Assembly (NCBI GenBank): GCA_903889895.1
Contig: CAISYZ010000066.1
Span: 1-33,432 of the forward strand
DNA length: 33,432 nt
Direction of reading: 5' to 3'
Source of the DNA: an uncultured Verrucomicrobia subdivision 3 bacterium
GTDB lineage: Bacteria; Verrucomicrobiota; Verrucomicrobiia; Limisphaerales; UBA11358
This document shows positions 24,366-31,864 of this stretch, piece after piece. Under the pieces are notes generated by a model, which saw only the letters and a program-made list of their open reading frames with translations, did no database searches and was not told the origin of the DNA. The position numbers were made by a program, and so were the translations under genes. The first letter of the stretch is position 1. Each line of letters begins with the position of its first letter.

Positions 24366-25709
24366 GTGCCAAACGATACGCCGCGCCTTCTCATCGTGGA
24401 CGACGATCCCGGCCAGCGCAGCCTGCTCGATTCCTTCCTGCGCAGCCAGGGCTTTGCCACCGTCGTCGCCGATTCCGGCGAACGCGCCCTCGAACTCCTC
24501 CCCACGCAAAAGTTTTCCCTGATGATCTCCGATGTGCGCATGCCCGGGCTGTCCGGACTGGAAACCCTCCAGCGCGCGCGCAAAAATTTCCCGTCCCTCC
24601 CCGTTTTGCTCGTCACGGCCTACACCGACATCCGCGAAGCCGTGGCCGCCATGCGCGATGGCGCGGTGAACTATCTCGCCAAGCCCATTGACCTCGACGA
24701 ACTCCTCGCCAACGTCCGCAACGCCACCGGCGGCGCGGCGGCACCAAAACCGTTCGCTTCCGAAAAACCTTTGCCGCCGCACGTCATCGCCCGGAGTCCG
24801 CTCACCATTGAACTTTTTCAACAAGTCGCACTCATCGCGCCCTCGGAAGCGCGCGTGTTTATCACCGGCGACAGCGGCACGGGCAAGGAAGTCGTCGCCG
24901 ATGTGATTCACGCGTGGAGCGCGCGGGCCAACGGGCCGCTTATCAAAGTGAATTGCGCCGCGATTCCCGAAACCCTCCTCGAAAGCGAATTGTTCGGGCA
25001 CGAAAAAGGCGCGTTCACCGGCGCGAGCGCCACGCGCCTCGGCCGGTTTGAAGAAGCCGACGGCGGCAGCATCTTTCTCGACGAGATCGCCGAGATGACC
25101 TCCGCGTTGCAGGCCAAACTCCTGCGCGTGACCCAGGACGGCAAATTTCAGCGCATCGGCTCCAACCGCGAGATCCGCACCAGCGCGCGCCTCATCGCCG
25201 CCAGCAATCGCGACCTCGAAGCCGAGGTGAAAGCCGGGCGCTTCCGCGAAGATTTGTTCTACCGGCTCAATGTGGTGGAGCTGAACCTCCCGCCGCTGCG
25301 CGAGCGCCGCGAGGATATCCTGCCGCTCACTGAACTCTTCATCGCGCAGCTCGCGCGGAGCCGCGCGCGGCTGGCGGAGGCCACCGCCGACTGCCTGAAA
25401 AATTATCCGTGGCCCGGCAACATCCGCGAGCTGCGCAACGTCATCGAACGCGCCGTGCTGCTCGCACAGAGCGAATTGATCCTGCCCGAGCATCTGCCGG
25501 CGAAATTGCGCGAGGCGGCCAAGCACGCGGCCCCGGCGCTGACCCTGGATACGCAGACGATGGATGAAATCGAGCGGCACGCCATCATTGCGGCGTTGAA
25601 GCAGCACAAATCCAACCGCACGGAGACGGCCAAGGCGCTGGGCATCAGCCGGCGCGCGTTGCTCTACAAATTGCAGCGCCTGCGCCAGCAGGGCTTTCCA
25701 TTTGAATGA
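24366..25709 (+). CDS. NtrC-family sigma-54-dependent response regulator
   Basis: This 447-residue transcription activator has three parts. The receiver domain carries acidic residues VDDDP, phospho-acceptor Asp56 in MISDVRMPG and Lys in YLAKPIDLDEL. The AAA+ domain has Walker A GDSGTGKE near residue 170, the sigma-54-contact motif GAFTGA near residue 215, IFLDEIAEM as Walker B and a PWPGNIRELRNVIERAV sensor segment. The C-terminal Fis-type HTH is NRTETAKALGISRRALLYKL. It would activate sigma-54 promoters on phosphorylation. No histidine kinase is adjacent, so its signal is unknown. Start is GTG 24366, 41 bases after hpnJ, which could place it in the hopanoid unit or be incidental. Confidence 0.92.
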   Translation: MPNDTPRLLIVDDDPGQRSLLDSFLRSQGFATVVADSGERALELLPTQKFSLMISDVRMPGLSGLETLQRARKNFPSLPVLLVTAYTDIREAVAAMRDGAVNYLAKPIDLDELLANVRNATGGAAAPKPFASEKPLPPHVIARSPLTIELFQQVALIAPSEARVFITGDSGTGKEVVADVIHAWSARANGPLIKVNCAAIPETLLESELFGHEKGAFTGASATRLGRFEEADGGSIFLDEIAEMTSALQAKLLRVTQDGKFQRIGSNREIRTSARLIAASNRDLEAEVKAGRFREDLFYRLNVVELNLPPLRERREDILPLTELFIAQLARSRARLAEATADCLKNYPWPGNIRELRNVIERAVLLAQSELILPEHLPAKLREAAKHAAPALTLDTQTMDEIERHAIIAALKQHKSNRTETAKALGISRRALLYKLQRLRQQGFPFE

Positions 25710-25824
25710 ATTATTTTGGCGAGAGGGTTAAAAAAGTCTTGGACAAAACATTGATGAAAAAGACAATCAACCAAACGAAAAAGGATAGGCTGCATGGCAC
25801 GGCGTCTATACTCCGTTTGGCTGC

Positions 25825-26073
25825 ATGAGAAAGCATCGCTCATTTCGACTCACTTTGCCGCTGTTTCCTCAAAAAGTTATGGCTGTCCTTTATGCTTTTG
25901 TTTTTCGCGAGGTTTATTGGCGATTTGTGCATTACTTGAACGTAATTTATCTTCGGCGAGTTTTGATTCTCATTATTGTAGCTTTGACGGTTGCTGTTAT
26001 ATCACTGATTACTTTTTTGATCTGCCCGACATATTCATCCACAGCGCACATTTTAATTCGTAACGACCGGTGA
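25825..26073 (+). pseudogene. Possible truncated Wzz-type polysaccharide chain-length protein
   Basis: An 82-residue frame in a 426-base AT-rich patch (25710-26135) ends in LILIIVALTVAVISLITFLI and then CPTYSSTAHILIRNDR before a stop. A hydrophobic helix followed by P-x-Y-x-S-x-A-x-I-x-I is how Wzz/GumC/Vps-type chain-length proteins begin, and those proteins continue for hundreds of residues; here nothing follows. A second ATG at 25879 (MAVLYAFVFREVYW) is an alternative start. The patch also holds a 9-base direct repeat ggctgcatg (25788 and 25819), each copy ending in an ATG. It is probably a decayed or moved 5' fragment; a functional small membrane protein is the alternative. Nothing else was recognised in the patch. 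Confidence 0.4.
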
Positions 26074-26135
26074 TTGACGAGCTCTGCTGATGCCTTTATG
26101 AGGCTAGGCTGCAAAGTTTCTTAAACGAATTAGCT

Positions 26136-26627
26136 TCAACTTTTCAGCAGCGCGTCCAAATCCAGTTGCCGCGTGAACATCGCGAGTTCGCCGGTGGGCG
26201 TGCGGGGCCATTCGCCGGCGGGACGGTCGCGGTAGAGCTCCACGCCATTGCCATCGGGGTCGCGCAGATAAATCGCCTCGCTCACACCGTGATCCGCCGC
26301 GCCGTCGAGTTCCCCACCCGCCGCCAGCACCCGGCGGACGGCGTCGGCCAGCGTGGCGCGGTCGGGATATAAAATCGCGACGTGATAGAGTCCGGTGCTG
26401 CGCGGCGGCGGCGGTGAACCGCCCGCGCTTTCCCAAGTGTTCAGGCCGAGATGATGATGGTAGCCGCCAGCCGAGATGAATGCGGCGGAGGTGCCGAATT
26501 TTTGCTGAAGTTCAAAGCCGAGCACGCCGCAATAAAATTTCAGCGCGCGTTCGAGGTCGGCGACCTTCAAATGGACGTGGCCGATGGTGACGCGGGGATC
26601 AATGGGTCGGGCAGCTTCATTTTTCAC
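26136..26627 (-). CDS. VOC-family protein, catechol-2,3-dioxygenase/glyoxalase-like
   Basis: This 163-residue single-domain vicinal-oxygen-chelate protein has HVHLKVADLERALKFYCGVL, AAFISAGGYHHHLGLNTWES, GLYHVAILYPDRATLADAVR and YLRDPDGNGVELYRDRP. The first His (GHVHLKV), the His of GLYHVAIL and the Glu of GVELY are likely metal ligands. The pattern resembles CatE/YwbC-type proteins that are labelled catechol dioxygenases, but the reaction is unproven. The frame is open far upstream, though only from GTG 26627 onward does the sequence look like protein (MKNEAARPIDPRVTIGHVHL). It starts 40 bases after the hydrolase stop on the same strand. Confidence 0.8.
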   Translation of the reverse strand: MKNEAARPIDPRVTIGHVHLKVADLERALKFYCGVLGFELQQKFGTSAAFISAGGYHHHLGLNTWESAGGSPPPPRSTGLYHVAILYPDRATLADAVRRVLAAGGELDGAADHGVSEAIYLRDPDGNGVELYRDRPAGEWPRTPTGELAMFTRQLDLDALLKS

Positions 26628-26667
26628 GCCGGTAAGATAGCCGCTGCGGGCGCGTCCCGCGAATGAA

Positions 26668-27666
26668 TCATTTATCCGCCCACTGCCAGCGGTCAGCCGG
26701 TTCCAGCACGGTGCGCGGTCCGGGGCCGTTGAGCCAGGCCAGCGCGGCGGCATCGCCCCGCAGATACGCGTCCCAGAAGGCCGTGGAGAGCGCGAGCATG
26801 ACGCGGTGGTGATTGGGGTTGCGCGGCTCTTTGTCGCCGGGCAGCGCGCGGTCGGTGAAGGCGGAATGTTCGGCGTTCTCGAGCACCACTTCGTATTTCG
26901 GTCCCCCGTGAAGCGCGGGATAAACGGCGAGGCGGGATTTGAGGTCGGCATGGCCGATGGGGGCCAGATCCTTGGTGCCGGTCATGAGCAGCCAGGGAAT
27001 TTTGACCGTGGCGAAGGCTTTATCCGCGCTACCGATTTGCGGCGAGCTGGGACTGAAAGCAATGGCCGCATGAATGCGCGGGTCGGTCCATTTCGTGCCT
27101 TCGAGGGGAAACATTTCGCCGCTCACGGCTTCGGTCGTCACCGCGCCGAACGAATGGCCGGACATACCGACGCGCGACAAATCCAGAAGACCGGCGAGCG
27201 CGGAATTGGTGTCGGCGTTCCACGCGGCGAGTTCGTTCAGCACGGCGGGAATGTCTTCGACGCGGTGCAGGAAGTTTTCAAGCGAGGCGGCTTTTTGCAT
27301 CGCGTGAAATCGCTGCGCGGGCGGTTGGTCTTTCCAGATGGCGTCGTCGCTGCCGGGATGTTGCACAAACACCGCCGCATAGCCGCGCGCGGCCCAGTGT
27401 TCGCCGAGAAAGGCGCTGCCGTGGCGTTCACCGCCCAGGCCGTGGCTGAAAAGCAACACCGGCGCAGGCGCGGAATTCGTCGGGAGATAAATCAGGACCG
27501 GCAGGTCGCGGTGGTGGTTCACATCGTGCACCACGAGGTCAGGCTGGCGCGGTTGAAATCCCGGCGGCACCGCGAGGGGATTATATTCCGCCGCGCCGGC
27601 CAAATTGATAGCGAGCAAAAGACCGGGCAAAATAATTTTCCACATGAGCGCGCAAAGTTTTTCCAT
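26668..27666 (-). CDS. Secreted alpha/beta hydrolase (PAF-acetylhydrolase/chlorophyllase-like)
   Basis: This 332-residue hydrolase probably cleaves esters in the periplasm. A signal peptide covers MWKIILPGLLLAINLAGAAE; ATG 27666 or ATG 27645 may be the start, and the later one gives a cleaner signal. The fold markers are FSHGLGGERHGSAF (oxyanion loop), VGMSGHSFGAVTTEA with nucleophile Ser172 in GHSFG, LLMTGTKDLAPIG with a candidate acid, and ENAEHSAFTD with the catalytic His. The overall arrangement resembles platelet-activating-factor acetylhydrolase-like dienelactone-type enzymes. The substrate is unknown. It precedes the VOC gene and is divergent from phnA. Confidence 0.82.
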   Translation of the reverse strand: MEKLCALMWKIILPGLLLAINLAGAAEYNPLAVPPGFQPRQPDLVVHDVNHHRDLPVLIYLPTNSAPAPVLLFSHGLGGERHGSAFLGEHWAARGYAAVFVQHPGSDDAIWKDQPPAQRFHAMQKAASLENFLHRVEDIPAVLNELAAWNADTNSALAGLLDLSRVGMSGHSFGAVTTEAVSGEMFPLEGTKWTDPRIHAAIAFSPSSPQIGSADKAFATVKIPWLLMTGTKDLAPIGHADLKSRLAVYPALHGGPKYEVVLENAEHSAFTDRALPGDKEPRNPNHHRVMLALSTAFWDAYLRGDAAALAWLNGPGPRTVLEPADRWQWADK

Positions 27667-27750
27667 GGCCCACCAGACGGCGGGGCGGTGGGGAATGTTA
27701 CCAATTGCGCGATTGTGCCGGACCGCCCCGGTAAGTTATGCTGTCCCTTT

Positions 27751-28083
27751 ATGAGCAAACCTGCCTGTCCGATGTGTGAGATGACCGAAGTGCTGGAATT
27801 TCCCGAGAAATGGGAATGCGTCACCTGCGGCCACGAATGGGAACGCGCGCCCGAACCCGAAGCGCCCGCCGGCCCGCGCGTGGTGAAAGACGCGCACGGC
27901 AACGTCCTCGCCGACGGGGATTGCGTGATCCTCATCAAGGATTTGAAGCTCGGCGGCTCGTCCGTGCTCAAGGGCGGCAGCAAATCCAAGCCCATCCGCC
28001 TCGTGGACGGTGACCATGAAATTTCCTGCAAGGTGGATAACATCGCCGTCGGCCTGAAGGCGTGTTTCGTGAAGAAAGCGTAA
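27751..28083 (+). CDS. phnA: PhnA-family zinc-ribbon protein (YjdM)
   Basis: This small cytoplasmic protein of 110 residues has an N-terminal zinc ribbon (CPMC at 6-9 and CVTC at 23-26) and a C-terminal PhnA domain. The domain shows VVKDAHGNVLADGDCVILIK, LKLGGSSVLKGGSKSKPIRL and DHEISCKVDNIAVGLKACFV. The name comes from E. coli phosphonate operon history, but it is not the phosphonoacetate hydrolase and its role is not established. The frame extends upstream, but ATG 27751 gives the conserved MSKPACPMC opening. It stands alone here with no phosphonate genes around it. Confidence 0.88.
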   Translation: MSKPACPMCEMTEVLEFPEKWECVTCGHEWERAPEPEAPAGPRVVKDAHGNVLADGDCVILIKDLKLGGSSVLKGGSKSKPIRLVDGDHEISCKVDNIAVGLKACFVKKA

Positions 28084-28139
28084 CGGCGGCCGCGCGACAA
28101 TCATTTACATTCCCCGCCCACCGGCCCATGATGACGTGT

Positions 28140-28164
28140 CGGCGGAGAAACATTCATTCCGCCG
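28140..28164. other. Short hairpin between phnA and the 41-aa gene
   Basis: A perfect 7-bp stem cggcgga/tccgccg (28140-28146 and 28158-28164) with an 11-base loop lies 30 bases before a small gene. No T run follows, so it does not look like an intrinsic terminator; it could be an RNA-level element or chance. Confidence 0.35.
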
Positions 28165-28194
28165 GCGAGTCAATTCGGTCAACAAAAAAACATC

Positions 28195-28320
28195 ATGGGC
28201 GATAAATCCCCGAAAGCGAACCAGAAGAAATCCGGCCAGAAAAACACCAAGACCAGCGCGGTGGCCGCGAAAAAGAAATCCGCCGTGGTAGCCAAGCAGG
28301 CCGCCGGCAAAAAGAAATAA
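28195..28320 (+). CDS. Small, highly basic 41-aa protein
   Basis: Starting at ATG 28195, this 41-residue protein begins MGDKSPKANQKKSGQKNTKT and ends in a Lys/Ala-rich tail finishing GKKK. It is almost entirely Lys, Ala, Ser, Gln and Asn and is predicted to be unstructured and strongly positive, which would suit nucleic-acid or ribosome contact. The MGDKSPK opening resembles small conserved proteins I recall from Verrucomicrobia and Proteobacteria, but I cannot check this. Biased composition alone can produce such frames; a clean start, an A-rich upstream region and the gap otherwise lacking genes support it. Confidence 0.6.
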   Translation: MGDKSPKANQKKSGQKNTKTSAVAAKKKSAVVAKQAAGKKK

Positions 28321-28332
28321 CCGGCCAGCCGG

Positions 28333-28366
28333 TCATCTCTCTTGAATTAAAAAGCAAGAGAGATGA
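28333..28366 (+). promoter_or_regulatory. Hairpin covering the start codon of the 68-aa gene
   Basis: A perfect 12-bp stem tcatctctcttg/caagagagatga (28333-28344 and 28355-28366) with loop aattaaaaag has in its 3' arm both the purine-rich aagagag, a possible ribosome-binding site, and the ATG at 28363. Folded, it would block initiation at that ATG; the in-frame ATG at 28378 would remain free. It could act as a translational switch. It has no T tail to make it a terminator. Confidence 0.55.
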
Positions 28367-28569
28367 ATCCCCCTTTCATGAAATTGCAACAAGGCCAGAT
28401 GTGGCGCTGCGGCGAAGACTACATCCGCATCGTCCAGCTTGAGCGGCTCGAAGTCGGCTACAAGCTTATTAAAAATCTCAAGACCGGCGCCGGCAAACAC
28501 GTCGTCACCAGCAAAAAAGATTTCTGCCGGCTGCTGAAAACCTGCACGCCGCATCCGCCGACCGACTGA
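28363..28569 (+). CDS. Small conserved-type hypothetical protein
   Basis: This 68-residue protein has no recognised domain. The core MKLQQGQMWRCGEDYIRIVQ followed by LERLEVGYKLIKNL and TSKKDFCRLLKTCT looks like a small globular beta-rich protein with a basic C-terminal helix. ATG 28363 lies in a hairpin arm, while ATG 28378 (MKLQQGQ) gives a 63-residue form that starts right at the recognisable core, so the shorter product may be real. It faces the RhlE-type helicase gene with only 5 bases between stop codons. Function is unknown. Confidence 0.65.
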   Translation: MNPPFMKLQQGQMWRCGEDYIRIVQLERLEVGYKLIKNLKTGAGKHVVTSKKDFCRLLKTCTPHPPTD

Positions 28570-28574
28570 CGCCG

Positions 28575-29948
28575 TCAGCGCGCACCAAACCGCCGGCGAA
28601 AGCCGCCAAACTTCGGGGTCGTGCTGGGAAAATGGCGCTCGTTCCCACCTTCGCGATTGCCACTAGCCGGCTCGGATTGCGGACGTCCGCCCTGCGGCGC
28701 CCGCGCCGGGGCATTTTGCTGGCGGCGTTGCTCCTGCCGCGGCGGACGCTGACCGCGCGGTTGCTGCCGCGGTGGACGGAAGCCTTCTTCAGCGGGATTA
28801 TAAGCTGGTATGGCGGCGGCGTAATTAAACCCTTCAGCCTTTTTCCGCACGATGCCGCGACCGATGAAGCGCTCTAGCGCGCGCAACTCGCCGTGATCTT
28901 CGTTCGTCACAAAACTAATGGCGTCGCCAATGGCATTCGCGCGGCCGGTGCGGCCGATGCGGTGAATATAGTCTTCGACGTGCATCGGGAAATCATAATT
29001 TACGACGTGCGAAATGCCGTCCACATCAATGCCGCGCGCCGCGATATCGGTGGCCACCAACACGCGCACCGCGCCATCCTTGAAATCTTTCAACGCCCGG
29101 AGCCGCTGGTTTTGGGAGCGATTGGAGTGCAACGTCGCGCAGCGCACGCCCTTCTGCTCCAACTGCCGCGCGAGCCGGTCGGCGGCGTGCTTCATGCGTG
29201 AGAAGACGAGCACCATGTCCATCTGCGGGTCTTGCAGCAAATGGAGCAGCAGCGCCGTCTTCAAATGCCTGGGCACTTCATACACGAGTTGCGTGACGGT
29301 CTCGGCGGGATTCGCACGGCGACCAATCTGCACAATTTTCGGCGCGCGCTGAAACTCATGCGTAAGCGATTCAATTTCCTTCGACAGCGTCGCGGAGAAC
29401 ATCAGCGTCTGCCGCTGTTTGGGCAACGCCTGCACGATGCGGCGGATGGATGGCAGGAAACCCATGTCAAGCATCCGGTCCGCTTCGTCGAGCACGAGAA
29501 ATTTCAACTGCGAAAAATCGGCCGCACGCTGGCCCATCAAATCCAGCAACCGCCCCGGACACGCGATGATGATGTCCGTGCCGTTGCGCAATGCGCGGAG
29601 CTGCGGCTGTTCGCCGACGCCGCCAAACACTGTGGCCACCGTCAGCGAAAGATGTTTTGCGTAAGCCATGACTTTCTCCTCAATCTGCACGACGAGTTCG
29701 CGCGTGGGCGCGATGACGAGAACTTTGGTGCCCCGGCGCGGATTTGGCGGCAACGCCGCGAGCTGCGTGAGAATGGGCAGCGTGAACGCCGCCGTTTTGC
29801 CGGTGCCGGTCTGCGCGATGCCGATGAGGTCGTGACCTGCGACGATAGGCGGGATGGCGGCGGTTTGAATGGGCGTCGGCTCGGTGTAACCGGCTTCCGT
29901 GACCGCCCGCAAAATTTTGGCGTCTAGGCCAAGATTGCTGAATGACAT
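28575..29948 (-). CDS. rhlE: DEAD-box ATP-dependent RNA helicase, RhlE type
   Basis: This helicase unwinds RNA during ribosome assembly or mRNA decay. The 457-residue protein from ATG 29948 starts MSFSNLGLDAKILRAVTEAG and carries the full DEAD-box set: the Q motif TEPTPIQTAAIP, AQTGTGKTAAF (I), APTREL (Ia), VLDEADRMLDMGF (II), MFSATLS (III), LVATDIAARGIDVDG (V) and HRIGRTGRA (VI). The C-terminal tail of about 75 residues is rich in Arg, Gln, Pro and Gly, with repeats such as RQQPRGQRPPRQEQRRQQ, as in RhlE-type proteins that bind RNA through such tails. The frame extends 12 codons upstream but the chosen Met matches the family. Confidence 0.93.
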   Translation of the reverse strand: MSFSNLGLDAKILRAVTEAGYTEPTPIQTAAIPPIVAGHDLIGIAQTGTGKTAAFTLPILTQLAALPPNPRRGTKVLVIAPTRELVVQIEEKVMAYAKHLSLTVATVFGGVGEQPQLRALRNGTDIIIACPGRLLDLMGQRAADFSQLKFLVLDEADRMLDMGFLPSIRRIVQALPKQRQTLMFSATLSKEIESLTHEFQRAPKIVQIGRRANPAETVTQLVYEVPRHLKTALLLHLLQDPQMDMVLVFSRMKHAADRLARQLEQKGVRCATLHSNRSQNQRLRALKDFKDGAVRVLVATDIAARGIDVDGISHVVNYDFPMHVEDYIHRIGRTGRANAIGDAISFVTNEDHGELRALERFIGRGIVRKKAEGFNYAAAIPAYNPAEEGFRPPRQQPRGQRPPRQEQRRQQNAPARAPQGGRPQSEPASGNREGGNERHFPSTTPKFGGFRRRFGAR

Positions 29949-30480
29949 AAAGAAACAGCATAGCAGGTGCGAAGGCGATAGCACGCACTAAGAAACAGCC
30001 TCAAACATACTGCTGGCACCCAAATATGAAAAGCTCACCCGTTGGCAAGAAGCACAAACAAGATTTTAAGATCCTAGAATGGCTATCGGTCAGAACAGGC
30101 TTACCTAAACCCACAATACTACAGGCGCTTTTATTGGTTATTTTGAATTGTTAGTAACTTGTGAACAAAAGTTAATATGTTGTCCTCGAATGTTTCATCG
30201 CAATACCCTAAAAATTCCAAGTCGGTGCGAAACGGATTCAGAAGCAGAATGGATGCTGGATTTGAAAGGCGAAAGCAACCGGAATTAAATTCACATCCAA
30301 CTGAAATTAAGCGTGTTATGAACAGCAATTTGCAGGCAATCCTTTTAGCGACCGCAAACAATTGATGTTTTCGCTTGAATAATAATCCGGCAGGCGATTG
30401 ACTGAAGCACAGACGAATAATAAAGCCAGCCGGTGGCGGGAGTGAATAAGACGATAAAAACCGGGTAAATTTGGAATATC
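29949..30480. other. 532-bp AT-richer intergenic region upstream of dnaA
   Basis: This is the largest gene-free gap. It is visibly richer in A and T than the flanking genes. It must contain the promoters of the divergent rhlE and dnaA. A possible sigma-70 -35 (TTGACT at 30398) lies 77 bases before dnaA with only a poor -10 at 17-bp spacing. The 9-mer gaataataa occurs at 30377 and 30415 with partly similar flanks. Only near-matches to the DnaA box TTATNCACA are found (for example tgtgaacaa around 30161), so there is no convincing origin. Short open frames here lack coding character. Confidence 0.55.
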
Positions 30481-31848
30481 ATGCAGATTTCGGCAGAAAA
30501 AATTTGGCACTCGGCGCAGGAGCATTTACGCGCCAAGTTGAGTCAGGACACTTTCAGCATGTGGTTCGCTCCATTGCGTGCAAACGCGATGGACGGCAGC
30601 CATATCACGCTGGATGTGCCCAATGAATTTTGCGAGGTGTGGCTCAAAGACAATTACCTCAGCTTGATTCAGGATGCCGTGGCCGCTGCCGCCGGCAGCA
30701 AATTGCAGGTGAGGTTTAAGGCAACGACAGTTTCACATTCAGCGACGGCTATCGCGCCAACTAAACCCACGAGCGCGCCGGCAACCGCCAAGCCAGCGGC
30801 GGCAGATCGCATCCCGACCAACGGGGATTTGCATTTCAATCCGAAGAACACCTTTGAGTCATTCGTGGTTGGCGGAAATAATAATTTTGCCTATGCAGTC
30901 GCCAAAGCGGTGGCCGAGGCTCCCGGCAAAGCTTACAACCCGTTGTTCCTTTATGGTGGCGTTGGGCTGGGCAAAACGCATCTGCTGCAAGCCATCGGTC
31001 AGCATGTCGCCGGCAACCGGAAGACCGCGCGGGTCGCCTATGTTTCATCCGAAAAATTCACCAACGAATACATTGACGCGATTCAAAACAACAAGCTGGT
31101 GACGTTCCGAAAAAAATACCGGAACACTGAGGTGCTGCTAATTGATGACGTGCAGTTTTTCGCCGGGAAAGAGCGGATTCAGGAGGAATTTTTCCACACC
31201 TTCAACGCCTTGAAGGAATCCGGGAAACAAATTGTGCTGACTTGCGACCGGCCAGCCAGCGAAATTCAAGGACTGGAACAGCGTTTGATTTCGCGCTTTG
31301 AGTGGGGGCAAACTGCGGACGTGCAGGCACCGGATGTGGAAACGCGCCTTGCCATTCTCCAGAAAAAAGCGCAGTCGATGAACGTAGTGCTGCCGGAGGA
31401 AGTGATGAATTTTATCGCCACGCGCATCCGCACCAACATCCGCCGGCTCGAAGGCGCCTTGGTGCGTGTCTCCGCGCTGGCTGCGCTTACTGGCAAAAAG
31501 CTGACCGTGGATGTGGTGGAAAATCTGCTTCGTGAAATGTTGCACGAAGAAGGCCGGCAAACCATCAGCATCGAGGTGATTCAGAAAAAAGTTGCCGAAC
31601 ATTACGACATCCGGCTCGCGGACATGACCAGCAAGCGCCGTCCCGAAAACATCGCCTTCCCGCGCCAGATTGCCATGTATCTCTCGCGCCAAATGACCGA
31701 AAGTTCGTTGAACACCATCGGCGAAGCCTTTGGTGGTCGTGATCATGGCACGGTATTGCATGCCTGCCGCCTGGTTAAAGACCGCATGGAGGTGGACTCC
31801 AATGTTCGCCAAGTCGTGCATTATCTGGAAAAACAATTGACCCGCTAA
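30481..31848 (+). CDS. dnaA: Chromosomal replication initiator DnaA
   Basis: DnaA binds the origin and opens it for replication. The 455-residue product has all four domains: the N-terminal partner-binding domain (MQISAEKIWHSAQEHLRAKL), an Ala/Pro/Thr-rich linker at about 85-110, the AAA+ core and the DNA-binding domain. The core has FVVGGNNNFAYAVAKAVAE, Walker A GGVGLGKT at 159-166, LLIDDVQFFAGKERIQEEFF and RLISRFEWG. The C-terminus has MTSKRRPENIAFPRQIAMYL and the signature FGGRDHGTVLHACRLV. The start ATG 30481 fits the family. dnaN, recF or gyrB do not follow as they do in many bacteria; instead an ABC ATPase gene is next. Confidence 0.97.
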   Translation: MQISAEKIWHSAQEHLRAKLSQDTFSMWFAPLRANAMDGSHITLDVPNEFCEVWLKDNYLSLIQDAVAAAAGSKLQVRFKATTVSHSATAIAPTKPTSAPATAKPAAADRIPTNGDLHFNPKNTFESFVVGGNNNFAYAVAKAVAEAPGKAYNPLFLYGGVGLGKTHLLQAIGQHVAGNRKTARVAYVSSEKFTNEYIDAIQNNKLVTFRKKYRNTEVLLIDDVQFFAGKERIQEEFFHTFNALKESGKQIVLTCDRPASEIQGLEQRLISRFEWGQTADVQAPDVETRLAILQKKAQSMNVVLPEEVMNFIATRIRTNIRRLEGALVRVSALAALTGKKLTVDVVENLLREMLHEEGRQTISIEVIQKKVAEHYDIRLADMTSKRRPENIAFPRQIAMYLSRQMTESSLNTIGEAFGGRDHGTVLHACRLVKDRMEVDSNVRQVVHYLEKQLTR

Positions 31849-31858
31849 ACGGGTTTTT
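31840..31858 (+). terminator. Weak terminator overlapping the dnaA stop
   Basis: A 5-bp stem acccg/cgggt with loop ctaaa (31840-31854) includes the dnaA stop codon and is followed by five T residues (31854-31858). The stem is short, so termination may be partial. Confidence 0.45.
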
Positions 31859-31864
31859 GTTCTT

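Noticed and set aside
25793..25810. Sigma-54 promoter at tggcacggcgtctatac
   Set aside because: The TGGCAC half matches, but the -12 element lacks the required GC at the right distance.
25794..26063. An 89-codon frame overlapping the Wzz-like fragment in another frame
   Set aside because: Its product is rich in Cys, Ser and His without pattern, whereas the other frame gives a coherent membrane helix and chain-length motif.
26628..26951. N-terminal extension of the VOC-family protein
   Set aside because: The upstream residues are Pro/Arg/Ser-rich antisense-type sequence over the hydrolase gene; the VOC domain begins only after GTG 26627.
27751..28083. Phosphonate metabolism locus
   Set aside because: Only PhnA (YjdM) is present; this family is widespread and not by itself evidence for phosphonate use, and no phn transport or lyase genes are adjacent.
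30026..30154. A 42-codon frame beginning MKSSPVGKKHKQDF upstream of dnaA
   Set aside because: It is short, lacks a ribosome-binding site or known motif, and lies in AT-rich sequence where such frames arise by chance. Frames at 30177-30365 (+) and 30131-30361 (-) were rejected too.
29949..30480. Chromosomal origin upstream of dnaA
   Set aside because: Only degenerate DnaA-box matches with one or more mismatches were found, no cluster and no clear unwinding element, so oriC is not called.
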